Source: Nocardioides hwasunensis
GTDB taxonomy: Bacteria; Actinomycetota; Actinomycetes; Propionibacteriales; Nocardioidaceae
Length of the DNA stretch: 64,000 bases
NCBI RefSeq assembly: GCF_014779665.1
Contig: NZ_JACXYY010000004.1
Coordinates: 124,001-188,000, forward strand
Direction of reading: 5' to 3'
The position numbers and the translations under genes were made by a program. The first letter of the stretch is position 1. Each line of letters begins with the position of its first letter. Shown one piece after another: positions 25,099 to 33,906 of this stretch. The notes below the pieces were generated by a model. It worked only from the letters and a program-made list of their open reading frames with translations, had not been told where the DNA came from and ran no database searches.

Positions 25099-25140
25099 CT
25101 ACGAAGGTTCGTAGATGGGCTGCTCCGGTTGGAGCGGCCC
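25099..25140. repeat. Two adjacent inverted repeats before the relaxase gene, candidate oriT
   Basis: CTACGAA (25099-25105) pairs with TTCGTAG (25108-25114). Immediately after, GGGCTGCTCC (25117-25126) pairs with GGAGCGGCCC (25131-25140) with one T-G pair around GGTT. Two back-to-back hairpins 60 bases before a relaxase gene are what an origin of transfer would look like. No nick-site consensus can be assigned from sequence alone. Confidence 0.4.
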
Positions 25141-25182
25141 ACGCGGCATTTCTAGGGGTCCGTTGGTTGTCGACGGACGGCG

Positions 25183-27849
25183 TTGAGGCGGGTGGTCGGC
25201 GTGCACGGCGGCGTGAAGTTCTACCGGGGCACCCCGAAGGCCGCGCGCACCTACGTCGAGCAGGACTGCGCTCGCTACGACGACTACTACCTCGCCGAAG
25301 GCGCTGGCATCGCGATGCGGTTCGCGGCCGCGCGGTCCCCCGACGGTCTGAGCAAAGTTGCCAGACGACCGGACCTCGACGGAGCGGCCTACGAGGCTTG
25401 GGTTGCAGGGGTCGATGTCGAGTCCGGTGAGCCGAAGGGTCGGCTTCGCACGGACGCGAGCGCTCTGCGGTTTGTCGAGGTCACCATCAATGGCCCCAAG
25501 ACGTGGTCGCTCGCTGCCGCGCTGCGCCCCGAGGTGTCAACTGCGCTGGACGCCGCACAGGATCGTGCCGCCGAGCAGATCATCGGCTACCTCGCCGAGC
25601 ACGCCACCACCCGGATCGGGCCACGGGGACGCCAGGTACAGATCCCAGTCGAGCAGCTCGAGGCAGCCGCGATTCGGCACTACACGTCGCGTGCTGGCGA
25701 CCCGCACCGTCACCTTCACCTGCAGGTCAACGCTCGCGTGTTCGCTGCCGGCCAGTGGCGTGGACTCCATTCGGTCGGGGTCCGCGACATGATCGAGGCC
25801 ATCAACGGGATCGGCCATGCCGCCGTGGCCACCGACCCCGAGTTCCGGACGGCGCTCGCCGATGCCGGATTCACGCTCGATCTCGCGTCCGGCGAGGTCA
25901 AGGAGCTCGAGCAGTTCTCGGGCGCGTTCAGCGCCCGCAGCGCCCAGATCCGGGCCAACGTCGATCGGTACGAAGCAGGCTGGCGGTCCGATCACCCCGG
26001 CCAGGAGCCAGGACCGCAGTTGCGAGAGGTCTGGGATCGGCGCGCGTGGGCGGAGGCCAGACCTGACAAGGTCGTTCCGAAGGACGGCGCTCAGGTGATC
26101 GAGGGGTGGAACGAGGACCTGCGTGCGCTCGGCTACCGAGGCCCGGCTGCGGCTCTTCCATTGCGGTCCGCGTCGATCTCGGAGCTCGACCGTGATCGGG
26201 CGGCCGAGCTCGTGCTCTCGCGTCTGGGCGCCAAGCGGTCCGCCTGGAACACCGCCGACATCCGAGGGCAGGTCGAGAACCTGATCGCCCAGAGCGGCGT
26301 TGTCGCCGCAGCCGGCGTCCGGATCGAGCTCGCCGAGGACATCACCGCCCGCGCGGCGGCGCGCTGCAGGCCCCTGCTGCTGCGCCCCGACGTCCCCGAA
26401 CACGTGCGAGCGTTGACCTCGCCAGATGTGCTCGCCGTCGAGACCCAGATCCTCGAGCGGCTCATGCGTCGCGCGCAGCCTGCCGAGCACTCCCGGATGC
26501 CGCGCCAGACCCTGGCGCGGTTGGGTCCGGATCAGGCACGGGTGGTCGCGGCGCTGACCGGTCGGGGTGCGCTGGTCGTCGTCGAGGGCCCAGCCGGCGC
26601 TGGCAAGACGACCACCCTTTCCGCTGTGAGCGCGCACTTGGCGAGGCACGGACATCGACTGATGGTCGTGACCCCGACCCGCAAGGCGGCCGACGTCGCC
26701 TCCCGTGAGACGGGCGGCGCAGCCCAGTCCGCCGCCTGGTTGATCCACCAGTACGGCTGGCGATGGGACGACGACGGCCACTGGAGCCGGCAACCCAGCC
26801 GGCAATCCGGCTTGCCCAGCCCGGAGGCGCGACTGCGGCGCGGGGATCTGCTGCTGGTCGACGAGGCGGGCATGGTCACCCAGGACGACGCCCTGGCCCT
26901 GCTGACCCTCGCCGACGAAGCTGGCGCCCGGATCGCGTTCCTCGGCGACCGGCACCAGCTCCCAGCCGTCGGCCGCGGCGGCGTACTCGACCACGTCCTC
27001 GCCTGGGCACATCCCAGCGCCGCACTCACCCTCGAGCAGGTCCACCGCTTCACCGACCCCGACTACGCCCAGATCAGCCTCCGCATGCGCGACGGACGAG
27101 ACCCCGACGCCTTCTTCGACCAGCTCCTCAAACGCGGCCAGATCGCCGTCCACGCTTCAGAAGCCGAACGCACGGCCGCGCTCGCCGAGGTCGGAGCCAC
27201 CGGCAAACTCGTGGTCGCAGACACCCGCGAACAGGTCGCCGCGCTCAACGCGGCCATCAGCTACAAGCGGACACACGGACCCGCTCACCAGTCCGCCGCC
27301 GGGATGGTCATCACACGGCGTGGTGAGCAGCTTCGGGTCGGTGCCCGTGTCGCCACACGCCGCAACGATCCCGCGCTCGGCGTCACCAACCGGCAGACCT
27401 GGACCGTCACCAGGGTCAGCGAAGCCGGCGACCTGGTCGTCCACTCCCCCGAGCTCTACTACGACCGGCAACTGCCGGCGGCGTTCGTGCGCGATCACGT
27501 CGAGCTGGCCTACGCCACGACCATCCACGGCGCGCAAGGAGAGACCGTCGACCACGCCCACGTCGCCATCGCCGAGTCCACCGGCGCAGCAGCGACGTAC
27601 GTCGCCATGACCCGGGGCCGGGAATCGAACGTCGCGCACCTCGTCGCTGCGACTCTCGACGAAGCCCGTCAGCAGTGGAGCCAAGTGTTCGACCGCGACC
27701 GCGCGGACCTCGGCCCCGCCCACATGCAGCGGGCCGCCCTCGACGCGATCGACCGCTGCGGACCGCACTCTCCGCGGCCGGCGGGCCAGCCTTCCCCCTA
27801 CGACTACACCAGCCCAACAGCCACCCGATCCGCCGGAATCGGGCTCTGA
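25183..27849 (+). CDS. MobF-family conjugative relaxase with helicase domain (TrwC/TraI-like)
   Basis: A protein of up to 888 residues. The N-terminal relaxase domain carries candidate nucleophilic tyrosines in KFYRG and in YDDYYLAEG, and the metal-binding histidine triad HRHLH (H175, H177, H179). The C-terminal half is a superfamily I helicase: Walker A GPAGAGKTTT (about 469-478), Walker B LLLVDEAG (about 556-563), GDRHQLPAVGRGG and the C-terminal VELAYATTIHGAQGET and YVAMTRGRE motifs. It should nick oriT and unwind DNA for transfer. The start is uncertain: TTG 25183, GTG 25201 or GTG 25213 (relatives begin near VKFYRG). No transfer channel genes are nearby, so it would rely on another element for mating. 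Confidence 0.92.
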   Translation: MRRVVGVHGGVKFYRGTPKAARTYVEQDCARYDDYYLAEGAGIAMRFAAARSPDGLSKVARRPDLDGAAYEAWVAGVDVESGEPKGRLRTDASALRFVEVTINGPKTWSLAAALRPEVSTALDAAQDRAAEQIIGYLAEHATTRIGPRGRQVQIPVEQLEAAAIRHYTSRAGDPHRHLHLQVNARVFAAGQWRGLHSVGVRDMIEAINGIGHAAVATDPEFRTALADAGFTLDLASGEVKELEQFSGAFSARSAQIRANVDRYEAGWRSDHPGQEPGPQLREVWDRRAWAEARPDKVVPKDGAQVIEGWNEDLRALGYRGPAAALPLRSASISELDRDRAAELVLSRLGAKRSAWNTADIRGQVENLIAQSGVVAAAGVRIELAEDITARAAARCRPLLLRPDVPEHVRALTSPDVLAVETQILERLMRRAQPAEHSRMPRQTLARLGPDQARVVAALTGRGALVVVEGPAGAGKTTTLSAVSAHLARHGHRLMVVTPTRKAADVASRETGGAAQSAAWLIHQYGWRWDDDGHWSRQPSRQSGLPSPEARLRRGDLLLVDEAGMVTQDDALALLTLADEAGARIAFLGDRHQLPAVGRGGVLDHVLAWAHPSAALTLEQVHRFTDPDYAQISLRMRDGRDPDAFFDQLLKRGQIAVHASEAERTAALAEVGATGKLVVADTREQVAALNAAISYKRTHGPAHQSAAGMVITRRGEQLRVGARVATRRNDPALGVTNRQTWTVTRVSEAGDLVVHSPELYYDRQLPAAFVRDHVELAYATTIHGAQGETVDHAHVAIAESTGAAATYVAMTRGRESNVAHLVAATLDEARQQWSQVFDRDRADLGPAHMQRAALDAIDRCGPHSPRPAGQPSPYDYTSPTATRSAGIGL

Positions 27850-27933
27850 CGTACGTCATCGTCAGAAAGTTGGGGAAGCCTGCTGACCTGCGCGTTTCCA
27901 GCCTTCCCCCTCAGTCCTCCCCAGCCTTCCCCC
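27786..27933. repeat. Iteron-like CCAGCCTTCCCCC repeats near the xis-int genes
   Basis: Exact copies of CCAGCCTTCCCCC occur at 27786-27798 (inside the end of the relaxase gene), 27898-27910 and 27921-27933. An inverted near-copy (GGGGAAGCCTG) lies at 27872-27882. The set precedes the excisionase and integrase genes. Possible roles are arm-type recombinase sites, excisionase sites or an origin-like array. Confidence 0.5.
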
Positions 27934-28078
27934 GCCCTCGGCACCGCAACCCGGTAAACCTGAGCGTCCACGCTGGTCGACTCCAATCACACGCGACGAG
28001 TCACGTTCACCGATGTCCGAGAGGCACCGACCGACGTCGCCTCTCGTGTCAGCCGAACACCATCACTCAGGAGGACCC

Positions 28079-28309
28079 GTGACCGCCCAGCCGCACACAC
28101 CCAGCCCGCGCCGAGACGCTGGCGACGAGATTCTCACCCTCCAGGAGGCCTGCAGCCTCCTGCGTGTTCCCGAAGGGACCCTGCGCTACTGGAGACACCT
28201 CGGTTGCGGCCCTCGCAGCTTCAAGATCGGCCGCCACGTCCGCTACTGGCGTGCCGACCTCACCCTCTGGCTCGCCGAACAGACCAACCGTCCACAGGAT
28301 CACCACTGA
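28079..28309 (+). CDS. Excisionase-like helix-turn-helix protein (HTH_17 type)
   Basis: A 76-residue protein whose core is ILTLQEACSLLRVPEGTLRYWRHLGCGPRSFKIGRHVRYWRADLTLWLAEQT, a MerR/excisionase-type winged helix-turn-helix found as the recombination directionality factor before integrase genes. The GTG at 28079 is chosen because AGGAGG lies six bases upstream. It is 58 bases before the integrase start in the same direction. It probably controls excision and integrase expression. Confidence 0.88.
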   Translation: MTAQPHTPSPRRDAGDEILTLQEACSLLRVPEGTLRYWRHLGCGPRSFKIGRHVRYWRADLTLWLAEQTNRPQDHH

Positions 28310-28367
28310 TCGCTGTCGATGTCGGAACCCGGAGAGACGATGGATCGATCCTGAAGGGAGCATCACC

Positions 28368-29495
28368 ATGGCGGGGAGCATCGCCAAGAGACCCAACGGC
28401 AAGTGGCGGGCGAGGTACCGCGACGAGTCCGACAAGGAGCACTCACGGCACTTCGATCGCAAGATCGACGCGCAGCAGTGGTTGGACCAGGTCACCTCAG
28501 CCGTTGTCACCGGAACGTACGCCGACCCGCGAGCCGGCCAGATCACGTTCTCGGCCTTCTTCGGCGAGTGGTCGGCACGCCAGGTATGGGCTCCTGGCAC
28601 CGTCCTCGCGATGTCGTTGGCAGCGAGATCGGTGCCCTTCACGGACCGACCGATGAAGCTCGTCCGGCACTCAGACGTCGAGACCTGGATCAAGCAGATG
28701 CACGCCGCCGGACTCGCGCCCGGGACGATCAAGACGCGCTACGTCAACGTCCGCTCCGTGTTCAGGGCCGCCGTTAAGGACCGCGTCATCGGCACTGACC
28801 CGACCAACGGCGTACGCCTCCCCCGCGGCCGGCGCGCGGATGCTGCGATGTCGATTCCCACGCCCGAGGAGGTCGGACAGCTCATGGCCGTCGCCGACGA
28901 GCGGTTCCGGCCATTCATCGCCCTCTGCGCGTTCGCGGGACTGCGACTAGGCGAAGCCGCCGGCGTGCAGCTCGGAGACATCGACTTCCTCCGACGGACG
29001 CTCAAGGTCTCGCGCCAGATCCAACGCGTCACCGGCGGAGCGATCGATGTCCGCGCACCGAAGTACGGCTCGGAGCGAGTCGTCTTCCTTGCCGACAGCC
29101 TCGTCAACATCCTGACCGAGCACGTGGGCGCCCACGGCACTTCAGGAAAGGACCGTTGGCTGTTCGCCGGAGAGGGTGACGATCCCCCGCACCAGAACAC
29201 GGTCGGCTACTGGTGGCGAAAGGCGCTCACTGACGCCAGCCTCTCGCAGATCAAACTGCACGATCTCAGGCACTTCTACGCCTCAGGCCTTATCGCGGCC
29301 GGGTGCGATGTCGTCACGGTTCAGCGGTCGCTCGGTCACTCCAAGGCGACCACGACCCTCAATACCTACGCTCATCTCTGGCCCACCGCAGAGGATCGCA
29401 CCAGGAGGGCCGCAGAATCGATCATTTCCGAGTCTCTTGGAGCGCCCGATGCGCCTCCTGGTGGGCCGGCGGCACCCTCCAACGTGTTGCCCTGA
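28368..29495 (+). CDS. Tyrosine recombinase / site-specific integrase
   Basis: A 375-residue phage-type integrase. The arm-binding N-terminus reads GSIAKRPNGKWRARYRDE, then comes a SAM-like core-binding domain (about 60-150). The catalytic domain has Arg193 (AGLRLGEAAG), His298/Arg301/His302 (HDLRHFYASG), His324 (LGHSKATTT) and the nucleophile Tyr334 (NTYAHL), so all active-site residues are present. AAGGGAG lies before the ATG. It would integrate and excise the element carrying the relaxase. The target site is not evident; no tRNA gene was found on either side. Confidence 0.95.
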   Translation: MAGSIAKRPNGKWRARYRDESDKEHSRHFDRKIDAQQWLDQVTSAVVTGTYADPRAGQITFSAFFGEWSARQVWAPGTVLAMSLAARSVPFTDRPMKLVRHSDVETWIKQMHAAGLAPGTIKTRYVNVRSVFRAAVKDRVIGTDPTNGVRLPRGRRADAAMSIPTPEEVGQLMAVADERFRPFIALCAFAGLRLGEAAGVQLGDIDFLRRTLKVSRQIQRVTGGAIDVRAPKYGSERVVFLADSLVNILTEHVGAHGTSGKDRWLFAGEGDDPPHQNTVGYWWRKALTDASLSQIKLHDLRHFYASGLIAAGCDVVTVQRSLGHSKATTTLNTYAHLWPTAEDRTRRAAESIISESLGAPDAPPGGPAAPSNVLP

Positions 29496-29634
29496 CCGCT
29501 CGGAGATGCGCACATCGACTTACTGCTCATCGCCCACAATGCAGCACCGCCAGGAGCGGCTGACTGCTCATCATCTGCGTACGCACATTCCGCGTTGATC
29601 CGAGCTGCGGCCGGGAGCCAGCCCAAGCGGTCGA

Positions 29635-32052
29635 CTAGGACGATGCTTCCTGGCCGGCCGCGACGCGGGCCCCGATCACTCCCCCACGGGGAAGTCGCCG
29701 CTTCGGGTAATTCTCCCAATAGGCGGCGTACGAGGTATCAAAGGTCTGCCTGAAACGAAGGATTTCGTTTGGCCGAGCAAAAACGGCCGCTGGCATGGCG
29801 TACTGGGGTCCCCCAACGAGTGCTGGCATGCGCGACCAGTCATATGCGCTGGGACGAGCGAACGCCAGCTCGGTGCCCTTGGCGCTCCTGAGGGTGTAAA
29901 CGCGCCGATCCCAACTGTCTCCATGCACGCTCACGCGCTTGAAAAGCGTTCGGCAAAGCCCATCGGCTTCTAGGCGCGCGACGGCCTTCTCTGCCGCATC
30001 GAGCGCAGAGCTCAACTTCGTCAGATCGGGCGTCGTGATCCGGTAGTGCATGTGCTCGTTGCGTGCATTCGCGACGTTGGCACTATCAAGTGTCGTCCGG
30101 ACGTAGTTCACCGACTCAACGATGCGTTCCTGCGAGCGGGGCAGCAGATCGAGGAAGGGGGCCCGGTGCTCGAAGGGGAACTTCTTGAGATCTGTGAACC
30201 GCGCGTAGCGCGGATACGCATCGGCATCCCGACGCCAGTCAGACGGGCGCGTCCTAAGCTTCTCGAGGTAGTCAGCAAGTACCCCGAAGCCAGTGATGAG
30301 TGGCTGGAGGGTGTTCTTGTCTTTCAGTAGCGGGTCGGCGCCGGGGTTCTCGAGCCGGAACTGCTCGTTAAGGACGTCGAAAGCCATCAGTCGGTGGCGT
30401 CCTGGCTCGTAGTCAAACGGGCGCTCTGCGGCGATGTGATCGTGTGTCAGTGCCCAAGTGGCGAAACTAAGGCTGTCGTCGAGAACGCCTTCGAGCTCAA
30501 CGAAGTAGTTGGCGGCCTTCGACCTCAACTCGACTGCATCGACGCGTGCGCCGACGCCTGCCGTCTGGCAGAACGACTTGAGCCGGCCGAAGTGGTCCCA
30601 GAATGCGGCACGTAAGTCTGGCGCTTCGTGGCGATAGAAGCCGAGCTTCCACAGGACGGCCTGCACGAAGGTCGGATCGTCGGCGAAGTCTTCGTACCGA
30701 AGACCGAGACGGTCACAGGCAAGAACGAGATTGGTGCGCCTGGAAAGGATGAGTCTCTCGATCACTTCGTCGGGCTCAGCTGAACGCACAAACTCTTCAA
30801 GTCTCTCCGGTGGCTCTTCGCCTTCGACAGTCCGAAGCTGCCATTGCAGCTCGTCGACCTCCGCTGGCGTATCGAGTTTGTAGAGCTCGTCGACTAGTCG
30901 CTTCAGGCGCATGGGACCTAGCGAGTGCTCGTCGGAGGTGAACCTGACGCCCAGAGAAGACAGTTCGGGGAAGGTTCCAAAGGTTCCGTAAGCAAGGCGC
31001 CGGTTTGTCATTAGCCGACGGATCTCGCCAACCTCCACCCGAATCCTTCGCGGTTGCTCGTCCGTGGCAAGGATAAGGGTATCCAGCGCGGAGACGATCT
31101 CCTCGTTGCGAGTCAGCATGAGGAGCTGAGTGAGGCCAGCTCGGTCCAAGCCGGCAGCAATATCGTCTGCTTTGCCAACCAGCGCGAGAGGTTCGAGCAG
31201 GTCGCGCAGGGACCCCGAACTGTTGTCGAGTAGGTGTGCGAGCAGCACGCGCAGCTCATCGTCCGCAAGCAGATCGCCAAGCGCCAAGAACATCGGCTCC
31301 AAGGAGCGGTCGTCGAAGCGGAAGCCTTCCGTCCCAGCGACGTCTTGCATGAACTCGCCCCATTCGGACTCATCGTCGCCGAACGACTCGAGAACACGAT
31401 CCACGACGGGGGAGTGCTGATTGATGGGCGCGCTGTGGTCGCTGCTCAGCCTTGCAGTGTGGACACGGGAGCAGGTCAGCTCGCTGCAGTGAAACAGGGG
31501 AACCGTAGTCACGGGGCCGAACCAGCGCCGCTCCGGACTTCTCAGCAGCCCGTAGGGACCGGTTACGTAGTTCTCAACCTGGAACACGCCGATCGGCATG
31601 GGCTCCAGAAGCTTGAGTGTCTCTGCATGAGACAGAGTGTCGCGCATGTCTTCGTACACGTCGGCGGCCCGATCGTAGAGCTCGCGACCGAGCACGAAGG
31701 GGAACAGGAGATCCCTTCCGCGGATCTGCTTGTCGATGATCCGCCGAAGCTCGTCAAGGTCGGTTCGCACGACGTCAACCAGCGGTTCACGATGGACAAG
31801 GCGCAAGAAGCAGAGTAGTCGTGCCTCTTTAGCCGGGAGATCGTTCTTCGTCACCAGCTTCTGAAGGACCTTGTTTCCGAACTCGGTGAGTTGGACGGTC
31901 CCGACAAGTTCATCGGGGATCTTGTACTTCTCGCGGAGGATACTGCCCGCAAGGAGTTCGCCGAGGCGAGACGCATCTATGAAGCGCTCTCGCCATTCTG
32001 CATCGGCGTACCTGTCCGCAAGCTCGTGCTTGCTGAGCCTTGTGGCTTCCAT
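29635..32052 (-). CDS. Large protein of unknown family with HEPN-like RNEHMH motif
   Basis: An 805-residue protein that I do not recognise. AAGGGGG lies before its ATG. Mixed hydrophilic and helical composition runs throughout with no membrane segment. Features: FHCSELTCSRVH (188-198), possibly a small metal site; a long helical middle; SVNYVRTTLDSANVANARNEHMHYR (648-671), where R664-N-E-H-M-H669 fits the R(N/D/H)x3H signature of HEPN ribonucleases; and a C-terminal region rich in basic and aromatic residues (700-790). HEPN domains are common RNA-cutting effectors in antiphage and toxin systems, so a standalone immunity effector next to an integrase is a reasonable guess. The GC content is 63% in two 60-base lines I counted by hand. 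The motif could also be chance. Confidence 0.75.
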   Translation of the reverse strand: MEATRLSKHELADRYADAEWRERFIDASRLGELLAGSILREKYKIPDELVGTVQLTEFGNKVLQKLVTKNDLPAKEARLLCFLRLVHREPLVDVVRTDLDELRRIIDKQIRGRDLLFPFVLGRELYDRAADVYEDMRDTLSHAETLKLLEPMPIGVFQVENYVTGPYGLLRSPERRWFGPVTTVPLFHCSELTCSRVHTARLSSDHSAPINQHSPVVDRVLESFGDDESEWGEFMQDVAGTEGFRFDDRSLEPMFLALGDLLADDELRVLLAHLLDNSSGSLRDLLEPLALVGKADDIAAGLDRAGLTQLLMLTRNEEIVSALDTLILATDEQPRRIRVEVGEIRRLMTNRRLAYGTFGTFPELSSLGVRFTSDEHSLGPMRLKRLVDELYKLDTPAEVDELQWQLRTVEGEEPPERLEEFVRSAEPDEVIERLILSRRTNLVLACDRLGLRYEDFADDPTFVQAVLWKLGFYRHEAPDLRAAFWDHFGRLKSFCQTAGVGARVDAVELRSKAANYFVELEGVLDDSLSFATWALTHDHIAAERPFDYEPGRHRLMAFDVLNEQFRLENPGADPLLKDKNTLQPLITGFGVLADYLEKLRTRPSDWRRDADAYPRYARFTDLKKFPFEHRAPFLDLLPRSQERIVESVNYVRTTLDSANVANARNEHMHYRITTPDLTKLSSALDAAEKAVARLEADGLCRTLFKRVSVHGDSWDRRVYTLRSAKGTELAFARPSAYDWSRMPALVGGPQYAMPAAVFARPNEILRFRQTFDTSYAAYWENYPKRRLPRGGVIGARVAAGQEASS

Positions 32053-32539
32053 GTTGCCCCCTTGATGGTTCCAGCCGCCGAGGCTAGTCCTGGATCTCTG
32101 AGCTTCGCTGTGGAACGGAGAAGGTCAGTCCCGGTGCGCGTGGGCGTCGACGTTGACACGTGCAGCAGGCCAACTACGCAGCGGGACGAGGTCCCGACAT
32201 AGAAGTCCGTCGAGGCGCGCCTGATCGCCGCGGCCGTCCAGGACACGCCCACGCCGGCTGACCTGCTGGGCAGCCCACTATTGCGGGTGCGTCCCTAGCA
32301 GCTCGCGGGCGTCTCAGGTTGGCGCTGATGGGCTGGTCGGAGTTGCATAACGTGTCCTGCCTATCTGAGGATGGGTGCCGCGCTAGCGGTGTTTGACGTG
32401 TTTGCCGAAACCCGTCACACTTGACGCATAAGCCGCTCCATCGAGGTGGAGTAGGAAGTGAGCCTGGGAAGTTCCCGCCGGACGACGGGGTCCCGGGCTC
32501 GCGGCATTTTCGGGCCCTTGCCTGCAGCACCGGAGTGTT
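32053..32539. other. 487-base gene-free stretch in the island
   Basis: No frame here has protein-like composition. It holds short inverted repeats such as CTCCATCGAGGTGGAG (near 32440) and a GTTGCATAAC decamer (near 32341) but no complete insertion-sequence end, terminator or RNA gene that I can support. It may be a remnant of an earlier insertion. Confidence 0.4.
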
Positions 32540-33112
32540 CTACAGGGTGATGAGCTGGGTGTGCGCGGTGATCTCCGCGAAGTAGGTGGAGTCACCGACG
32601 CGGTCGGCAGTGAGCGCGCCGCACACGGCGTCCGGTACCCACAGCAGCGGGTCCAGGGGGCCCTTCTGGTGCTCGATGCGCAGCTGGCTGGTGATGGTCT
32701 GCTCGGCACGCATGGCGCCGACCATGTCAATGTCGCGCCGGTCGTCGGCGGGCCCGCGGGACTCGAAGGTGACGGTGGCGACCTCGAGCTGGTCGAGCTC
32801 GAACAGCAAGCGCTGCATGCACAGCCGCCGTCGCCGTTCGGCTCGGGCGTCGGGCATCTGGTCTCGAACGACGACCAGGTGCATCAGCGGCAGCTGTGCG
32901 ACGCGCTCGATGATGACTTGGCGGCGCTTGTGGTCTTCGTCGTGCCAGTGCAGCTTGTTCTGGCCCTTGAGTCGCAGCACTTCCATCTCCGCCCTAATCT
33001 CGTCTTGGGCCGTGGTGTCGCAAATAGCGGCGGCGAGGATGTACGCCCCGGGGTCGCGGCGGGTGTCGGACATCGACTCGTCGACGTGACCGCATAGCGT
33101 GCGGGCGCTCAC
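32540..33112 (-). CDS. DUF3800-type protein (predicted RNase H-fold nuclease-like)
   Basis: A 190-residue protein. Its start GHVDESMSDTRRDPGAYILAAAICD matches the DUF3800 opening, in which an Asp-Glu-Ser on the first strand is conserved. A lysine-tryptophan region KLHWHDEDHKRR follows, and DPLLWVPDAVCGAL near the C-terminus resembles the final conserved Asp of the fold. DUF3800 proteins are common in mobile and defence regions but have no settled activity. The GTG at 33112 overlaps the stop of the next upstream gene (GTGA), so the two are coexpressed. Confidence 0.75.
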   Translation of the reverse strand: MSARTLCGHVDESMSDTRRDPGAYILAAAICDTTAQDEIRAEMEVLRLKGQNKLHWHDEDHKRRQVIIERVAQLPLMHLVVVRDQMPDARAERRRRLCMQRLLFELDQLEVATVTFESRGPADDRRDIDMVGAMRAEQTITSQLRIEHQKGPLDPLLWVPDAVCGALTADRVGDSTYFAEITAHTQLITL

Positions 33113-33906
33113 GGCTGCGCCACGGCGCTGAGGTGCCCCTTGGTGACGGGCTTCTTGCCGGTGAGCTTCTTCATCGGCGCGAACGGCGACTTGAGGGAGA
33201 AGGTGTAGTCGGTGCGCGACCCGGTCCCGGAGAGCCAGTCGGGAACGACGGTGAAGTTGCGCGTGAGGATCCCGTGCTTGCGGAGTTCGCGCTGACCTCG
33301 GTCGATGCTGTCGGCCGAGATGCCGTACCAGCTCTCGGCCCGCTCGGCGGGCAGCACGAACGGCTGGCGCAGAGACAGCGCGATGAGCAGGGTTGCCTTC
33401 GCGCGGAGCGTCAGCTGGGCGTACCAGGCCTCCTCGGCGCTCCAATACGCGAAGGGGAGCTTGAGGTAGGCCTTCTCGGGCGAGGTGTAGGGCTCGCCGT
33501 TGCCGGACTCGTCGAGGAGGGTGATGCGGGCCAGCCGTCCGCTCCTCTGGCGCTCGACGAGATGGTAGGTCTCGTCGAGCCGGAGCCAGGCCTTTGAGAC
33601 GATCGAGCGGCCTCCGTCGACGTCGAAGCCGTGCCCGATCGCGCGGCCCCAGACGCGTGCGTCTCGTGCGACGTCCCACGGCTCGCTGCTGGCGCCGGCG
33701 ACGAGAAGGAGGTAGAGGTCGAGGCCGGTCTCGTCGTGGCGCTCCACCATGGCCTGCAGGGGGCCTGGCTTGGGGTTCTTCTGGCTACCCTGCTGGACGA
33801 ACGAGCGCCGCAGCGGAGCGGCCTTGCTGGTGCGCCCGGCAGCCTTCAGCGCGGCCGCGATAGTGGCCGCCTGCTCGGGAGTAGGGGTGCTGGTCATGCG
33901 GACCAT
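33109..33906 (-). CDS. Hypothetical protein, possible winged-helix DNA-binding partner of DUF3800
   Basis: A 265-residue protein without a recognised family. The C-terminal half, LRAKATLLIALSLRQPFVLPAERAESWYGISADSIDRGQRELRKHGIL, has the pattern of a winged helix-turn-helix as seen in replication-initiator or transcription factors, followed by TDYTFSLKSPFAPMKK, a possible wing and basic tail. The N-terminus is Ala/Lys rich. A start at 33906 (ATG) or 33897 (ATG) cannot be decided; no ribosome site is seen at either. It is translationally coupled to the DUF3800 gene, so the two probably work together. Confidence 0.65.
   Translation of the reverse strand: MVRMTSTPTPEQAATIAAALKAAGRTSKAAPLRRSFVQQGSQKNPKPGPLQAMVERHDETGLDLYLLLVAGASSEPWDVARDARVWGRAIGHGFDVDGGRSIVSKAWLRLDETYHLVERQRSGRLARITLLDESGNGEPYTSPEKAYLKLPFAYWSAEEAWYAQLTLRAKATLLIALSLRQPFVLPAERAESWYGISADSIDRGQRELRKHGILTRNFTVVPDWLSGTGSRTDYTFSLKSPFAPMKKLTGKKPVTKGHLSAVAQP

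Noticed and set aside
24213..29512. Shared GATGCGCA octamer near both sides of the relaxase-integrase element as an att repeat
   Set aside because: Eight bases recur by chance in GC-rich DNA and flanking bases do not match.
32341..32352. GTTGCATAAC word as an end of a recombinase-type insertion
   Set aside because: Only one copy was seen and no partner end or recombinase gene lies nearby.
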